Positions 39,360-49,764 of a stretch of 64,000 bases of DNA are shown here, piece by piece. Within the stretch, counting starts at the first letter, position 1; each line of letters begins with the position of its first letter. Source of the stretch: Mycobacterium sp. PSTR-4-N (GTDB lineage Bacteria; Actinomycetota; Actinomycetes; Mycobacteriales; Mycobacteriaceae); assembly GCF_022348085.1 (NCBI RefSeq), contig NZ_JAKRFN010000025.1, positions 27,804 to 91,803 of the forward strand, given 5' to 3'. Both the position numbers and the translations under genes were made by a program. The notes under the pieces were generated by a model. The model was not told where the DNA came from. It saw nothing but the letters and a program-made list of their open reading frames with translations, and searched no databases.

Positions 39360-40814
39360 ATGACGCGTGACGCAGCCGTCCTCATCCTCGCCGCGGGAGC
39401 CGGCACCCGGATGAAGTCCGACACCCCCAAGGTGCTGCACACCCTCGGCGGGCGCAGCATGCTGGCCCACGCCCTGCATGCTGTCGCCGGCGTGGAGCCG
39501 ACGCACCTGGTGACGATCGTCGGCAAGGATCGGGAGCGCGTGGCCCCGGCCGCACTGCAGATCGGCGAGACCCTCGGCCGCCGGGTCGAGATCGCCGTGC
39601 AGGAAGAGCAGCGCGGTACCGGCCATGCCGTCGGCTGTGGGCTCTCGGCACTGCCCGAGGATTTCACCGGCGTCGTGGTCGTCACCTCCGGCGATGTGCC
39701 ACTGCTGAACTCCGCAACGCTCGACGCGCTGATCGCCGCCCACATCGCGGCCGGCGCCGCGGCGTCGGTGCTGACGACCACCCTCGCCGACGCCACCGGC
39801 TACGGCCGCATTCTGCGCACGCAGGACGGCGAGGTGATCGGCATCGTCGAGCAGGCCGACGCGACCCCGGCGCAACGCGCGATCCATGAGGTCAACGCCG
39901 GGGTGTACGCGTTCGACGCCGAAGAGCTGCGCTCGGCGCTGAGCCGGTTGCGCTCCGACAACGCCCAGCACGAGCTCTACATCACCGACGTGTTCGCGAT
40001 CGTGCGCGGCGACGGACTGCCCGTCCTCGGCCAGCACATCGACGACGCTGCGCTGGTGGCCGGCGTGAACGACCGCGTTCAGCTGGCCGCGCTCGGCGCG
40101 GAACTGAACCGTCGCGTGGTCGCGGCCCACCAGCGCAACGGGGTGACCGTCGTCGATCCGGCCACCACGTGGATCGACGTCGACGTGACGATCGGACGCG
40201 ACGCCGTGGTCCGCCCCGGCACCCAATTGCTGGGGGCGACCGCCATCGGCGCGCGGTGCGAGATCGGGCCCGACACCACATTGACCGACGTCACCGTCGG
40301 CGACGGCGCATCCGTGGTGCGCACCCACGGCTCGGAGTCGGTCATCGGCGTCGACGCGGCCGTCGGACCGTTCACCTACCTGCGCCCCGGCACCGTCCTC
40401 GGCGACGACGGCAAGCTGGGCGCCTTCGTCGAAGCCAAGAACGCGACGATCGGCACCGGGACGAAGGTGCCGCACCTGACGTATGTCGGCGACGCGGACA
40501 TCGGCGAGCACAGCAACATCGGCGCATCCAGCGTGTTCGTCAACTACAACGGCGAGACGAAGAGCCGGACGACGATCGGCTCCCACGTCCGCACCGGGTC
40601 CGACACGATGTTCGTCGCGCCCGTCACCATCGGTGACGGCGCGTACACCGGCGCGGGCACCGTGGTGCGCGAGGACGTGCCCCCCGGCGCGCTCGCAGTG
40701 TCCGCCGGACCGCAGCGCACGATCGAGGGCTGGGTGGAACGGAAACGGCCCGGCAGTGCCGCCGCGCAGGCGGCCGCCGCGGCGCGTCAGGCAGGGCAAG
40801 CTACCGGCGAGTAG
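39360..40814 (+). CDS. glmU: Bifunctional GlmU (UDP-GlcNAc synthesis)
   Basis: 484 residues. The N-terminal pyrophosphorylase has LAAGAGTRMKSDTPKVLH, and the C-terminal half is a left-handed beta-helix of hexapeptide repeats with acetyltransferase residues (VEAKNATIG, SVFVNYNGETK). It makes UDP-N-acetylglucosamine for peptidoglycan. Start ATG with AGGAG upstream, 115 bases after the tRNA. Order with prs as in M. tuberculosis. Confidence 0.96.
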   Translation: MTRDAAVLILAAGAGTRMKSDTPKVLHTLGGRSMLAHALHAVAGVEPTHLVTIVGKDRERVAPAALQIGETLGRRVEIAVQEEQRGTGHAVGCGLSALPEDFTGVVVVTSGDVPLLNSATLDALIAAHIAAGAAASVLTTTLADATGYGRILRTQDGEVIGIVEQADATPAQRAIHEVNAGVYAFDAEELRSALSRLRSDNAQHELYITDVFAIVRGDGLPVLGQHIDDAALVAGVNDRVQLAALGAELNRRVVAAHQRNGVTVVDPATTWIDVDVTIGRDAVVRPGTQLLGATAIGARCEIGPDTTLTDVTVGDGASVVRTHGSESVIGVDAAVGPFTYLRPGTVLGDDGKLGAFVEAKNATIGTGTKVPHLTYVGDADIGEHSNIGASSVFVNYNGETKSRTTIGSHVRTGSDTMFVAPVTIGDGAYTGAGTVVREDVPPGALAVSAGPQRTIEGWVERKRPGSAAAQAAAAARQAGQATGE

Positions 40815-40918
40815 CATTTCGTCGCCGTTTATTGGCATTCTGGTAACCCGCCGACGTGTGAGCATCCCCGCTACGTACGATGGCCCGAGAATCGACTGCG
40901 AGAAGCCGAGGGCAGCCC

Positions 40919-41899
40919 GTGAGCCACGACTGGACCGACAACCGCAAGAACCTGATGCTCTTCTCGGGTCGGGCGCACCCCGAACTCGCCGAGCAGGTCG
41001 CCAAGGAACTCGACGTTCCCGTCACCGCGCAGACCGCACGCGATTTCGCCAACGGTGAGATCTTCGTCCGGTTCGACGAGTCGGTACGCGGCAGCGACGC
41101 CTTCGTCCTGCAGAGCCATCCCGCGCCGCTGAACACGTGGCTGATGGAACAGCTGATCATGATCGACGCGCTCAAGCGTGGCAGCGCCAAGCGGATCACC
41201 GCGATCCTGCCCTTCTATCCCTATGCGCGGCAGGACAAGAAGCACCGCGGCCGGGAGCCCATCTCCGCGCGCCTGGTCGCCGACCTGTACAAGACGGCCG
41301 GCGCCGACCGGATCGTCACCGTCGATCTGCACACCGATCAGATCCAGGGCTTCTTCGACGGCCCGGTCGACCACATGCGGGCGCAGAAGCTGCTGTGCGG
41401 CTACATCAGCGAGAACTACGCCGATCACGACATGGTCGTCGTCTCCCCCGACTCGGGCCGCGTGCGCGTCGCCGAGAAGTGGGCCGACAGTCTGGGCGGT
41501 GTCCCCCTGGCCTTCATCCACAAGACCCGCGACCCGCTGGTGCCCAACCAGGTGAAGTCGAACCGGGTGGTCGGCGACGTCAAGGGCAAGACCTGCATCC
41601 TGACCGACGACATGATCGACACCGGCGGCACCATCGCCGGGGCGGTCAAGCTGCTCAAGCAGGACGGTGCGGGCGACGTGATCATCGCCGCCACCCACGG
41701 TGTGCTGTCCGATCCGGCGCGGGAACGGCTGGCCGACAGCGGAGCCCGCGAGGTGATCGTGACCAATACGCTGCCGATCGGCGAGGACAAGATGTTCCCG
41801 CAGCTGACCGTGCTGTCCATCGCGCCGCTGCTGGCCAACACGATTCGCGCGGTGTTCGAGAACGGCTCGGTGACAGGGCTTTTCGACGGATCGGCATGA
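40919..41899 (+). CDS. prs: Ribose-phosphate pyrophosphokinase
   Basis: 326 residues from the GTG at 40919, exactly the length of the M. tuberculosis enzyme. DLHTDQIQGFFDGPVDH holds the metal/ATP-binding histidines and CILTDDMIDTGGTI is the PRPP loop. It makes PRPP for nucleotide and arabinan synthesis. The longer open frame starting upstream lacks support. Its stop overlaps the next gene's ATG by four bases. Confidence 0.96.
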   Translation: MSHDWTDNRKNLMLFSGRAHPELAEQVAKELDVPVTAQTARDFANGEIFVRFDESVRGSDAFVLQSHPAPLNTWLMEQLIMIDALKRGSAKRITAILPFYPYARQDKKHRGREPISARLVADLYKTAGADRIVTVDLHTDQIQGFFDGPVDHMRAQKLLCGYISENYADHDMVVVSPDSGRVRVAEKWADSLGGVPLAFIHKTRDPLVPNQVKSNRVVGDVKGKTCILTDDMIDTGGTIAGAVKLLKQDGAGDVIIAATHGVLSDPARERLADSGAREVIVTNTLPIGEDKMFPQLTVLSIAPLLANTIRAVFENGSVTGLFDGSA

Positions 41900-42237
41900 G
41901 CGCACGCATCCTGCACAATCCGCGCTGCACGACATCGCGCAAGGCGCTGGACATGCTGCGCGAGAGCGGGGCCGAACCCGAGGTGGTGCTCTACCTGAAG
42001 AACCCGCCGTCGCGCAGCGAGCTGCAAGCGATGATCGCCGACGCCGGCATCGACGTGCGCGCGGCCGTGCGGACCCGGGAATCGCTCTACACCGAACTCG
42101 GGCTGGCCTCGGCGTCCGACGACGGGTTGCTCGACGCGATGGTCGAACACCCGATCCTGATCGAGCGGCCGTTCGTCGTCACCGGCAAGGGCACCCGGCT
42201 GGCCCGGCCCCTGGAGCGCGTTCGCGAGATCCTGTGA
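41896..42237 (+). CDS. ArsC-like reductase family protein
   Basis: 113 residues from the ATG at 41896. NPRCTTSRKAL carries the active-site cysteine of the thioredoxin-fold ArsC/YffB family, with the conserved RPFVVTGKGTRLARPLE near the end. Arsenate reduction is the founding activity, but many members only share the fold. Coupled to prs by ATGA and to the lipoprotein gene by GTGA. Confidence 0.82.
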   Translation: MSARILHNPRCTTSRKALDMLRESGAEPEVVLYLKNPPSRSELQAMIADAGIDVRAAVRTRESLYTELGLASASDDGLLDAMVEHPILIERPFVVTGKGTRLARPLERVREIL

Positions 42238-42905
42238 GGGCGCGGCACGTGTTCGCAGCGGCCGCTGCAGCGCTGACTTTGGCCGCGTGTTCCCCGGAAG
42301 CACCCGACTACCAGGCGGTCTGGTCGACGACGAGCGCGCCCAGCCCGTCGCCGCAGGCGGCGAACCCTTCTGGGGCGCCGGTCCCCATCGCCGCATTCCT
42401 CGAACAGGCCGGGGTCACCGGCCAACCCGTCGCCTACAACAAGGTGACCGACCTGACGGTGACGATGCCGACCCCACCCGGCTGGCATCCGTACCAGAAC
42501 ACCAACCTCTCGCCCGGAACCCGGATGATCGTCAAGGGCGACACCTATCCGACCGCGATGCTGATCATGTTCGAGCTGACCGGCGACTTCAACATCGCCG
42601 AGGCGCTCACCCACGCCAACGTCGATGCGCAGATGAGCCAGAACTTCCGCGAACTCAACGCCTCCACAGCGGATTTCGACGGCTTCCCGTCGTCGATGAT
42701 CGAAGGTAGCTACGACCTCAACGGCGCCCGGATGCACAGCTACAACCGCATCGTCATCGCCACCGGTGCCGCCCCCAAGAAGCAGCGCTACCTGATCCAG
42801 TTCACCGTGACGGGATTCGCCGACAAGGCGGCCGAAGAGGCCGGCGACATCGAAGCCGTGATCAAGGGCTTCACGGTGAAGGTGCCCACCCCGCCAGCGC
42901 GCTGA
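42234..42905 (+). CDS. lpqT: Lipoprotein LpqT
   Basis: 223 residues. The signal sequence ends in LTLAAC, a lipobox. The mature part begins with a serine/proline linker, then a globular domain of the LpqN/LpqT family. GTG start in a four-base overlap with the ArsC-like stop; a GTG 15 bases later would also keep the signal. Function not established; LpqN relatives bind cell-envelope proteins. Confidence 0.85.
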   Translation: MRARHVFAAAAAALTLAACSPEAPDYQAVWSTTSAPSPSPQAANPSGAPVPIAAFLEQAGVTGQPVAYNKVTDLTVTMPTPPGWHPYQNTNLSPGTRMIVKGDTYPTAMLIMFELTGDFNIAEALTHANVDAQMSQNFRELNASTADFDGFPSSMIEGSYDLNGARMHSYNRIVIATGAAPKKQRYLIQFTVTGFADKAAEEAGDIEAVIKGFTVKVPTPPAR

Positions 42906-42914
42906 GGGCCTCTT

Positions 42915-42920
42915 TACAGT
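42915..42920 (+). promoter_or_regulatory. -10 box for leaderless SDR gene
   Basis: TACAGT is six bases from the ATG at 42927. Confidence 0.5.
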
Positions 42921-42926
42921 GAGGCC

Positions 42927-43796
42927 ATGAGCGACTGGACCGCGGCCGACCTGCCCTCCTTCGCCGGCCGCACCGTGATCGTGACGGGCGCCAACAGCGG
43001 ACTGGGCCTGGTGACTGCCAGAGAGCTCGCCCACGCAGGCGCCCGCACCATCCTCGCCGTGCGCAACGTCGACAAGGGCCGTGACGCCGCGGCGACGATG
43101 TCCGGCGACGTCGAGGTACGCCGACTGGATCTGCAGGATCTGTCATCGATCAAGGCGTTCGCCGACGGCGTCTCGGGAGCCGACGTGCTCGTCAACAACG
43201 CCGGGATCATGGCCGTGCCCTACGCGCTGACCGTCGACGGATTCGAGAGCCAGATCGGCACCAATCACCTGGGCCATTTCGCACTGACCAACCTGCTGCT
43301 GCCTCGGCTCACCGACCGAGTGGTCACGGTGTCGTCGTTCATGCACGTGTTCGGCTACCTCAGCCTCTCTGACCTGAATTGGAAGTCCCGGCCCTACCTC
43401 GCCTGGCCCGCGTACGGCGCGTCGAAGCTGGCGAATCTGCTGTTCACCAGCGAGCTGCAGCGCAGACTCACCGCCGTCGGTTCCCCGGTCCGGGCCCTGG
43501 CCGCGCACCCGGGTTATTCGGCGACCAACCTGCAGGGCCAGACCGGCAGTCGGCTCGGCAGCCGCATCACGGACGCGGGCAACGCGTTCTTCGCCACCGA
43601 TGCGGACTTCGGCGCGCGGCAGACGCTCTACGCCGTCGCTGAGGACCTGCCCGGCGACACGTTCGTCGGCCCGCGGTTCTCGATGCGTGGCCGCACCGGC
43701 GCCCACTGGCGCACCCCGCTGGCCCGCAACCGCGCCAAAGCCGCCGGCCTGTGGACGCTGTCCGAGCAGCTCACCGGGGTGGAATTTCCGCTCTAG
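42927..43796 (+). CDS. SDR oxidoreductase (extended, PCR-like)
   Basis: 289 residues. TGANSGLG, NNAGI and YGASK are the SDR motifs; the spacing is that of the protochlorophyllide reductase-like branch. It is inserted between lpqT and rplY relative to the M. tuberculosis order I recall. A TACAGT box six bases from the ATG predicts its own leaderless transcript. Confidence 0.83.
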   Translation: MSDWTAADLPSFAGRTVIVTGANSGLGLVTARELAHAGARTILAVRNVDKGRDAAATMSGDVEVRRLDLQDLSSIKAFADGVSGADVLVNNAGIMAVPYALTVDGFESQIGTNHLGHFALTNLLLPRLTDRVVTVSSFMHVFGYLSLSDLNWKSRPYLAWPAYGASKLANLLFTSELQRRLTAVGSPVRALAAHPGYSATNLQGQTGSRLGSRITDAGNAFFATDADFGARQTLYAVAEDLPGDTFVGPRFSMRGRTGAHWRTPLARNRAKAAGLWTLSEQLTGVEFPL

Positions 43797-43929
43797 CCCG
43801 GTACTGGGCTACCCTGGTCGACGCATCACGGCGAGGGTGGTCATTGTGACCGCCGTTATCGACGGGACCGAGCATCTGCAGTTCGTGTCGCCCTGGCCGT
43901 GTCCGACTACCGGCACAGGAGCACCGAAC

Positions 43930-44595
43930 ATGGCGAAGAACGCCCCGAACAATCTGACCGCTGCGGTCCGCACCACCACCGGCAAGGGCGCATCCCGCCG
44001 CGCCCGCCGCGAAGGCCGGGTGCCGGTGGTGCTCTACGGCCACGGCACCGAGCCGCAGCATCTCGAGCTCGACGGCCACGACTTCGCCGCCGTGCTGCGC
44101 AACGCAGGCACCAACGCCGTGCTCACCCTCGACATCGCCGGCAAGGAACAGCTCGCCCTGACCAAGTCGCTGGAGATCCACCCGATCCGTCGCAACATCC
44201 AGCACGCCGACCTGTTGGTCGTGCGTCGCGGCGAGAAGGTGACGGTCGAGGTCAGCATCGTCGTCGAAGGCGAGGCCGCACCCGGCACGCTGGTGACCCA
44301 GGAGCAGGCGGTCATCGAGATCGAGGCCGACGCACTGTCGATCCCGCAGCAGCTCACCGTCTCGATCGAGGACGCCCAGGAGGGCACCCAGGTGCTCGCC
44401 GGCCAGGTGGAGCTGCCCTCGGGTGTGACGCTGGTGTCCGATCCCGAGCTGCTCGTCGTCAACGTCATCACCGCGCCCAGCGAGGAAGAGCTCGAGGCCG
44501 AAGGCGGCGGTGAGTCGCTCGAAGAGCAGGCCGAAGAGGCCGAGGCCGGGGCCGAGGGCGCTGACGACGCGCCTGCCGACGGCGACTCCGAGTAG
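43930..44595 (+). CDS. rplY: Ribosomal protein bL25 (general stress CTC form)
   Basis: 221 residues from the ATG at 43930 with AGGAG upstream. The N-terminal bL25 5S-RNA-binding domain (TTGKGASRRARREGRVPVVL) is followed by the CTC beta domain and a long acidic tail rich in Glu and Ala. It binds 5S rRNA in the large subunit. The 133 bases before it hold a possible leader but no structure I can name. Pth follows after eight bases. Confidence 0.94.
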   Translation: MAKNAPNNLTAAVRTTTGKGASRRARREGRVPVVLYGHGTEPQHLELDGHDFAAVLRNAGTNAVLTLDIAGKEQLALTKSLEIHPIRRNIQHADLLVVRRGEKVTVEVSIVVEGEAAPGTLVTQEQAVIEIEADALSIPQQLTVSIEDAQEGTQVLAGQVELPSGVTLVSDPELLVVNVITAPSEEELEAEGGGESLEEQAEEAEAGAEGADDAPADGDSE

Positions 44596-44603
44596 TCACC
44601 GAC

Positions 44604-45178
<575 letters not shown>

Positions 45179-45182
<4 letters not shown>

Positions 45183-46228
45183 TCGCCGCGCACGCTCCGG
45201 GTTCCCTGGATGCCACTGCCGACGTGCTTCACCGGCTTGTGCGGAAACCGCTTGAGCGCATGGTCCTCGGCCGCCGAACCCGGCAAGACGTAGAGCGTTT
45301 CCTGCTTGTCCTGCAACGGTTTCAGCACCAGATCCATGAACGCCCTGCGGTCGTCGAGGTAGGGCTCGATGACCTCCTCCCCCGCCGGGCACACCGCCAG
45401 GCAGTAGGCAGCCTTGTAGTTCGCCTTGAACGAGAGACTCTGCCACATCGAGGCATTCTCGGAATCGGTGACGCGGGAACGGAAGTCGTCGCCGTCCGCG
45501 CTGTCGGCGACGGTCTCCACCCAGTCGGTGAAGCCGCCCATGAATTCGCGGTAGTTATGCACCGAGCAGGCGAAGAAGTCGAACCCGCCGTCTTTCTTGA
45601 TCGCCCCGACCGGGCAGGCCGCCACACACAGCTTGCACTCGAGGCACGGCGAATAGTCCAGCGGCGCATCGTAGGCGGAGATGTCGCCGGCGACCAGGAT
45701 GGTGCCGAGCAGAATGAAGTTGCCGAAGCGGGGATGGATCACGTTGCGATGGATGCCCATCACCCCCATGCCGGCGGCGACCGCGACCGGCTTGTGCGCC
45801 ACCACCCAGATGCGCCCCGGATAGCGGTCCATCTCCATCGGGAAGGTCGCCGACGGGTTGACCACCCGATGGCCGGCATCCTGCAGCGCGCGGGTGATGC
45901 GATGGGCGGCCTCGTTCATGATCTCGCCGCTGCGGTGGAATTCCTGGTTGGCGACGCTGCGGGCGGTCGAGCGGACGTTGTCGCGGTTCATCTTCACCAC
46001 CAGCGACACATAGCTGACGGCCCCCGGCAGCGCCGCTTCGACGTACTCGACCTCGCTCGCCAGCGCCGGGTTGTCGACACGGGCGAAGCCCACGTCGTCG
46101 ACACCGGCTTCCCAGCAGACCGCGCGCAACCACTCGGCGTCGATGACGCCGGGAGGCTGTGACGAACGCTGTTGCACCGCGCGCACGGTCGGGTGTGCGG
46201 CGAGCCGGGCCGGCAACTTCTGCACCAT
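45179..46228 (-). CDS. QueG/reductive-dehalogenase-like 4Fe-4S protein
   Basis: 349 residues from the ATG at 46228. A ferredoxin-type cluster CLECKLCVAACP (C195, C198, C201, C205) is followed by a second, incomplete-looking set (FACSV and YCLAVCP). The N-terminal half resembles the cobalamin-binding region of epoxyqueuosine reductases and reductive dehalogenases. Redox activity is likely; the substrate is not known. A TACGAT box seven bases upstream gives a leaderless start, and an inverted repeat overlaps that box. It is absent from this place in the M. tuberculosis order I recall. Confidence 0.7.
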
Positions 46229-46229
46229 G

Positions 46230-46253
46230 CTGGGTATCGTACCCAATACCCAG
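46230..46253 (-). promoter_or_regulatory. Inverted repeat over leaderless promoter
   Basis: CTGGGTAT and ATACCCAG (8-bp perfect arms, 8-base spacer) surround and overlap the minus-strand -10 TACGAT (46241-46236), seven bases before the ATG at 46228. An operator is likely. Confidence 0.55.
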
Positions 46254-46264
46254 CGGTGGTGGGG

Positions 46265-47116
46265 TCAGTCCGTGGTGCGGCGCCGGTAGGCAGCCAGGGC
46301 GAACGGCGCGAAGACCGCGGTCAGCGCCAGCGACCAGAGGATCGTCGCGAGCACCGGATGATGCAGCGGCAGTTGGGCATCCGGAGCGGCCGGTCCGCCG
46401 TTGCCCCACAGTTCGCGCATGGCCTGTGCCAGTGACGACACGGGATTCCACTCGGCGATGACACGCAACCAGTGCGGCATCGGCTCGGTCGGGACGAAGG
46501 TGTTGGCCAGGAACGTCACCGGGAACAGCACGGTGAACATCACGCCGTTGACCGCCTCGACCGTGCGCATCAGCGATCCGACCAGGATGCCGAACCAGAT
46601 CATGCCGAAGCCGAAGACCAGGATCAGCGCGAAAGCCAACACCGCCTCGGCGATGCTGCCGCGGATGCGCCAACCGATGGCCAGGCCCGTCAGCGCCATC
46701 ACCACCACACCGAGCGACGAGTGCATCAGGCTCGCGATGCTGCGCCCGATCAGTACCGAGGACCGCGAGATGGGCAGCGAGCGGAAGCGGTCGATAATGC
46801 CCTTCTCGACGTCGGCCGTGATGCCCGACGCGACGACGAACGCCGAGAACACGATGGTCTGGGCTTGAATCCCGGGCAGCAGGAACTCCCGGTAGGACGC
46901 CCCGCCGGTGTTGGTGATCGACGCCCCGAACACGAACGCGAACAACAGGACGAACATGATGGGCTGCGCGGTGACGTCGCTCAACATCTCGGGCATCCGC
47001 TTGGTGTGGATCATGTTGCGCTTCACCATGATCCACGACTGTTGCACGATGTTGGTGGGGTGCGTCGCCACCGCGGCGGCGCTGACCTTCGGGCGGTGCG
47101 TGTCCAACGCGGTCAT
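46265..47116 (-). CDS. ABC-2 transporter permease (DrrB-like)
   Basis: 283 residues from the ATG at 47116, with six hydrophobic segments. The pattern is that of ABC-2 permeases of daunorubicin-resistance type: an early FVLLFAFVFGASI helix and the LPISRSSVLIGRS loop. It exports a lipid or drug with the ATPase coded just before it; ATGA overlap couples the two genes. Confidence 0.87.
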   Translation of the reverse strand: MTALDTHRPKVSAAAVATHPTNIVQQSWIMVKRNMIHTKRMPEMLSDVTAQPIMFVLLFAFVFGASITNTGGASYREFLLPGIQAQTIVFSAFVVASGITADVEKGIIDRFRSLPISRSSVLIGRSIASLMHSSLGVVVMALTGLAIGWRIRGSIAEAVLAFALILVFGFGMIWFGILVGSLMRTVEAVNGVMFTVLFPVTFLANTFVPTEPMPHWLRVIAEWNPVSSLAQAMRELWGNGGPAAPDAQLPLHHPVLATILWSLALTAVFAPFALAAYRRRTTD

Positions 47117-48069
47117 GCGCCGACCTCCTCGGTGTCGTCGGTACGGTGGCCGGTCAGGCTCAGGAACACGTCGTCCAGGCTCGGCCGCGACAGGCCGATG
47201 TCGTCGACGGCGATGCCGCTGTCCCGCAGCCATCCGGCGACGGCGATCATGTCGTCCAGCCCGTCCGCCGAGGCCGTCAACCGGCGAGCGCCCGCGTCGA
47301 CGTGGACCTCGGCGCCTGTCCGCTGTAACAGTTCCTGCGCAGCAGGTAAGTCTCCGGCATCCCCGACGGTGATGACCAGGCTGGCACGACCCGCTTGCTG
47401 CTTGAGCTGCAACGGGGAACCCTCGGCGATGATGCGGCCGCGGTCGATCACCACGATGTTGTCGGCCAGTTGGTCGGCCTCTTCCAAATACTGCGTGGTC
47501 AGCAGCAGCGTGGTGCCGCCGGCGACCAACTCCCGCAGCACGTCCCACAATTCGCTGCGGCTGCGGGGGTCCAGTCCGGTGGTCGGCTCGTCGAGGAACA
47601 GCACGGGCGGCGAGGCGAGCAGGCTGACCGCCAGGTCGAGGCGACGGCGCATCCCGCCCGAGTAGGACTTGACCACCCGGTCGCCGGCGTCACTGAGCGA
47701 AAACTGCTGCAGCAGTTGGTCGCCGAGCTTCTCGAGGGCCTTGCGACGGATGCCGTAAAGGCCGCCGATCATCCGGATGTTCTCCCGACCGGTCAGCAGC
47801 TCGTCGACGGTGGCCACCTGTCCGGTGAGGCCCATGTGGCGGCGCACCTGATCAGGGTGAGTGCGGACGTCGAACCCCGCGACGCGCGCCGTGCCGCTGG
47901 TGGGCTCGGTCAGCGTCGTCATCATGCGCACCGTGGTGGTCTTGCCCGCGCCGTTGGGGCCGAGCAGACCGAGGACCGTTCCCGGGGGAACGGTGAAGCT
48001 GACACCTCCGACAGCGGTGTTCTCGCCGAAGCGCTTCACCAGCTCGACGGCTTCGATGGCCGAATCCAT
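47113..48069 (-). CDS. ABC transporter ATPase (DrrA-like)
   Basis: 318 residues. Walker A GPNGAGKTTT, signature YSGGMRRRLDLA and Walker B FLDEPTTGLD, with the DrrA-type C-terminal region. It drives the DrrB-like permease. The ATG at 48069 lies six bases after TACCGT, a leaderless promoter. The pair sits between pks16 and the Fe-S gene, both absent between pth and pks16 in M. tuberculosis as I recall. Confidence 0.88.
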   Translation of the reverse strand: MDSAIEAVELVKRFGENTAVGGVSFTVPPGTVLGLLGPNGAGKTTTVRMMTTLTEPTSGTARVAGFDVRTHPDQVRRHMGLTGQVATVDELLTGRENIRMIGGLYGIRRKALEKLGDQLLQQFSLSDAGDRVVKSYSGGMRRRLDLAVSLLASPPVLFLDEPTTGLDPRSRSELWDVLRELVAGGTTLLLTTQYLEEADQLADNIVVIDRGRIIAEGSPLQLKQQAGRASLVITVGDAGDLPAAQELLQRTGAEVHVDAGARRLTASADGLDDMIAVAGWLRDSGIAVDDIGLSRPSLDDVFLSLTGHRTDDTEEVGA

Positions 48070-48075
48070 TCCCCG

Positions 48076-48081
48076 ACGGTA
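48076..48081 (-). promoter_or_regulatory. -10 box for leaderless drrA-like gene
   Basis: TACCGT on the minus strand, six bases from the ATG at 48069. Confidence 0.5.
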
Positions 48082-48129
48082 TCCGCGGGGGCCGACATCC
48101 GGCGAATGCTTTTGCCGCGCGCTGTCGCT

Positions 48130-49764
48130 CTAGGTGACCAGCGAGACGGAGGTCGAGCGGCGCAGCTTGCCCGACGACGTCTTCGGGATGCTGCCGGGGC
48201 CCAGCACCACGACGTTGCGCGGCCGCATCTCGACCTCGGCGACGACCTCGTGCGCGACCTGATGCTCGATGCGGCGCACCTCGGCCGGGTCCTGCCAGGC
48301 GTTGGACTCCACAGCGACGGCGAACGTCTCGCGCGAGTGCCCGGCGTCCAGGCGCACGGCCACCGCGCAGCCCGGCCGCACTCCCTCGACACGGCCGGCC
48401 GCCCGCTCGATGTCGGTCGGATAGATGTTGCGCCCGGCCATGATGATGACGTCCTTCACGCGGCCGCACACCACGACGTGGCCGTCCTCGGTGAGGTAGC
48501 CGAGGTCACCGGTGTCGTACCAACCGTGCTCGTCCTGGGCCGGGATGAATCCGCCCATCGTCATGTAGCCGGGCGTCACGCATTCGCCGCGCAGCTCGAT
48601 CACACCGACCCCGCGCGGCGGCATCACGTTGCCGTGGTCGTCGATGACACGGGCTTCCAGATCGGTCAGCAGCGGGCCGAGGTCGGCGAGCCGCTTGGTG
48701 TTGCCCTTGGTCGCCGGGACGGCGCGGCGCAACGCCGCCAGCAGGTCGGCGTCGACCTCGTCGACCACCAGACCCGCGTTGCATGGGGAGAACGACACGG
48801 CAAGACAGGTCTCGGCCATGCCGTAGGCGGGCAGGATGGCCGATGCCTTCAATCCGAACGGCTTGCCGGCGTCGATGAGGTCTTCCACGTCCCCGGGCTC
48901 GACGGGTTCTGCGCCCGAGAGCGCGAAGCGCAGCGTCGACAGGTCGAAGTCGCCTTCCTTGGCCTGGCGGCGCAGGCGCTTGGCCAGCAGCGCGTAGGCG
49001 AAGTTGGGCGCCGCGGTCATCGTGCCCTTGTACTTGTCGATGAGCTTGGCCCACAGCAGCGTGTCCCGCAGGAAGTCCAGCGGGGTGACCTTGACCAGCT
49101 CGGCGCCGAAGTACATCGGGATGGTCAGGAAGCCGACCATGCCCATGTCGTGGAAGCAGGGCAGCCAGCTGACCATGACGTCCTTGTCGACGTCGTACTG
49201 CGCGCCGATGAACATCGCCTCGGCGTTGGAGTGGATGTTGCGGTGGGTGATCTGCACGGCCTTCGGGGAGCCTGTCGACCCCGACGTCAGCTGCATCAGC
49301 GCCAGCTCGTCCTCGCCCACCTCGATGGGGTCGATCGGGTCGGCGGCGAGCAGATCGGTGACGGTCAGGACCGTGATGCCCTTTTCCTCCAGCACCGGGA
49401 TCGCCACGAGGAACGGCTCGGACACGATCACGGCCTTCGCCTCGATCATGCTGATCACGTTCATGGTGTCTTCGGACCACATCACCAGATCGGTGCGGGG
49501 CGTGGGCTGGTGCAGCATCGTGAGGCTGGCGCCACGCATCCACAGGCCCTGTGCGGTCGGAGCGATCTCCACCGGGAGCCCCGCGAGGACGCCCACCGCG
49601 TCGCCGAGCCCCACGCCTGCCTCGGCGAGGCCACCGGCGATGCGCCGGGCACGCTCGTGCACCTCACCCCAGGTGTGCCGGACGGGCTCATGCGGCTCGC
49701 CGGTCACCATGCCCCGGGTGCTCGTGCGGGCGTTGCGGTACATCTTCTCGGTGAATCTGCTCAC
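48130..49764 (-). CDS. pks16: Acyl-AMP/acyl-CoA ligase Pks16
   Basis: 544 residues from the GTG at 49764, the same length as M. tuberculosis Pks16. LTSGSTGSPKAVQITH is the AMP loop and GDLGYLTEDGHVVVCGRVKD the lid hinge. Despite the name it is an adenylating enzyme of the FadD/FAAL group, not a polyketide synthase. GAGGAGG lies five bases before the start. The C-terminal PKTSSGKLRRS gives the catalytic lysine. It activates a fatty acid, with an unknown acceptor. Confidence 0.87.
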   Translation of the reverse strand: MSRFTEKMYRNARTSTRGMVTGEPHEPVRHTWGEVHERARRIAGGLAEAGVGLGDAVGVLAGLPVEIAPTAQGLWMRGASLTMLHQPTPRTDLVMWSEDTMNVISMIEAKAVIVSEPFLVAIPVLEEKGITVLTVTDLLAADPIDPIEVGEDELALMQLTSGSTGSPKAVQITHRNIHSNAEAMFIGAQYDVDKDVMVSWLPCFHDMGMVGFLTIPMYFGAELVKVTPLDFLRDTLLWAKLIDKYKGTMTAAPNFAYALLAKRLRRQAKEGDFDLSTLRFALSGAEPVEPGDVEDLIDAGKPFGLKASAILPAYGMAETCLAVSFSPCNAGLVVDEVDADLLAALRRAVPATKGNTKRLADLGPLLTDLEARVIDDHGNVMPPRGVGVIELRGECVTPGYMTMGGFIPAQDEHGWYDTGDLGYLTEDGHVVVCGRVKDVIIMAGRNIYPTDIERAAGRVEGVRPGCAVAVRLDAGHSRETFAVAVESNAWQDPAEVRRIEHQVAHEVVAEVEMRPRNVVVLGPGSIPKTSSGKLRRSTSVSLVT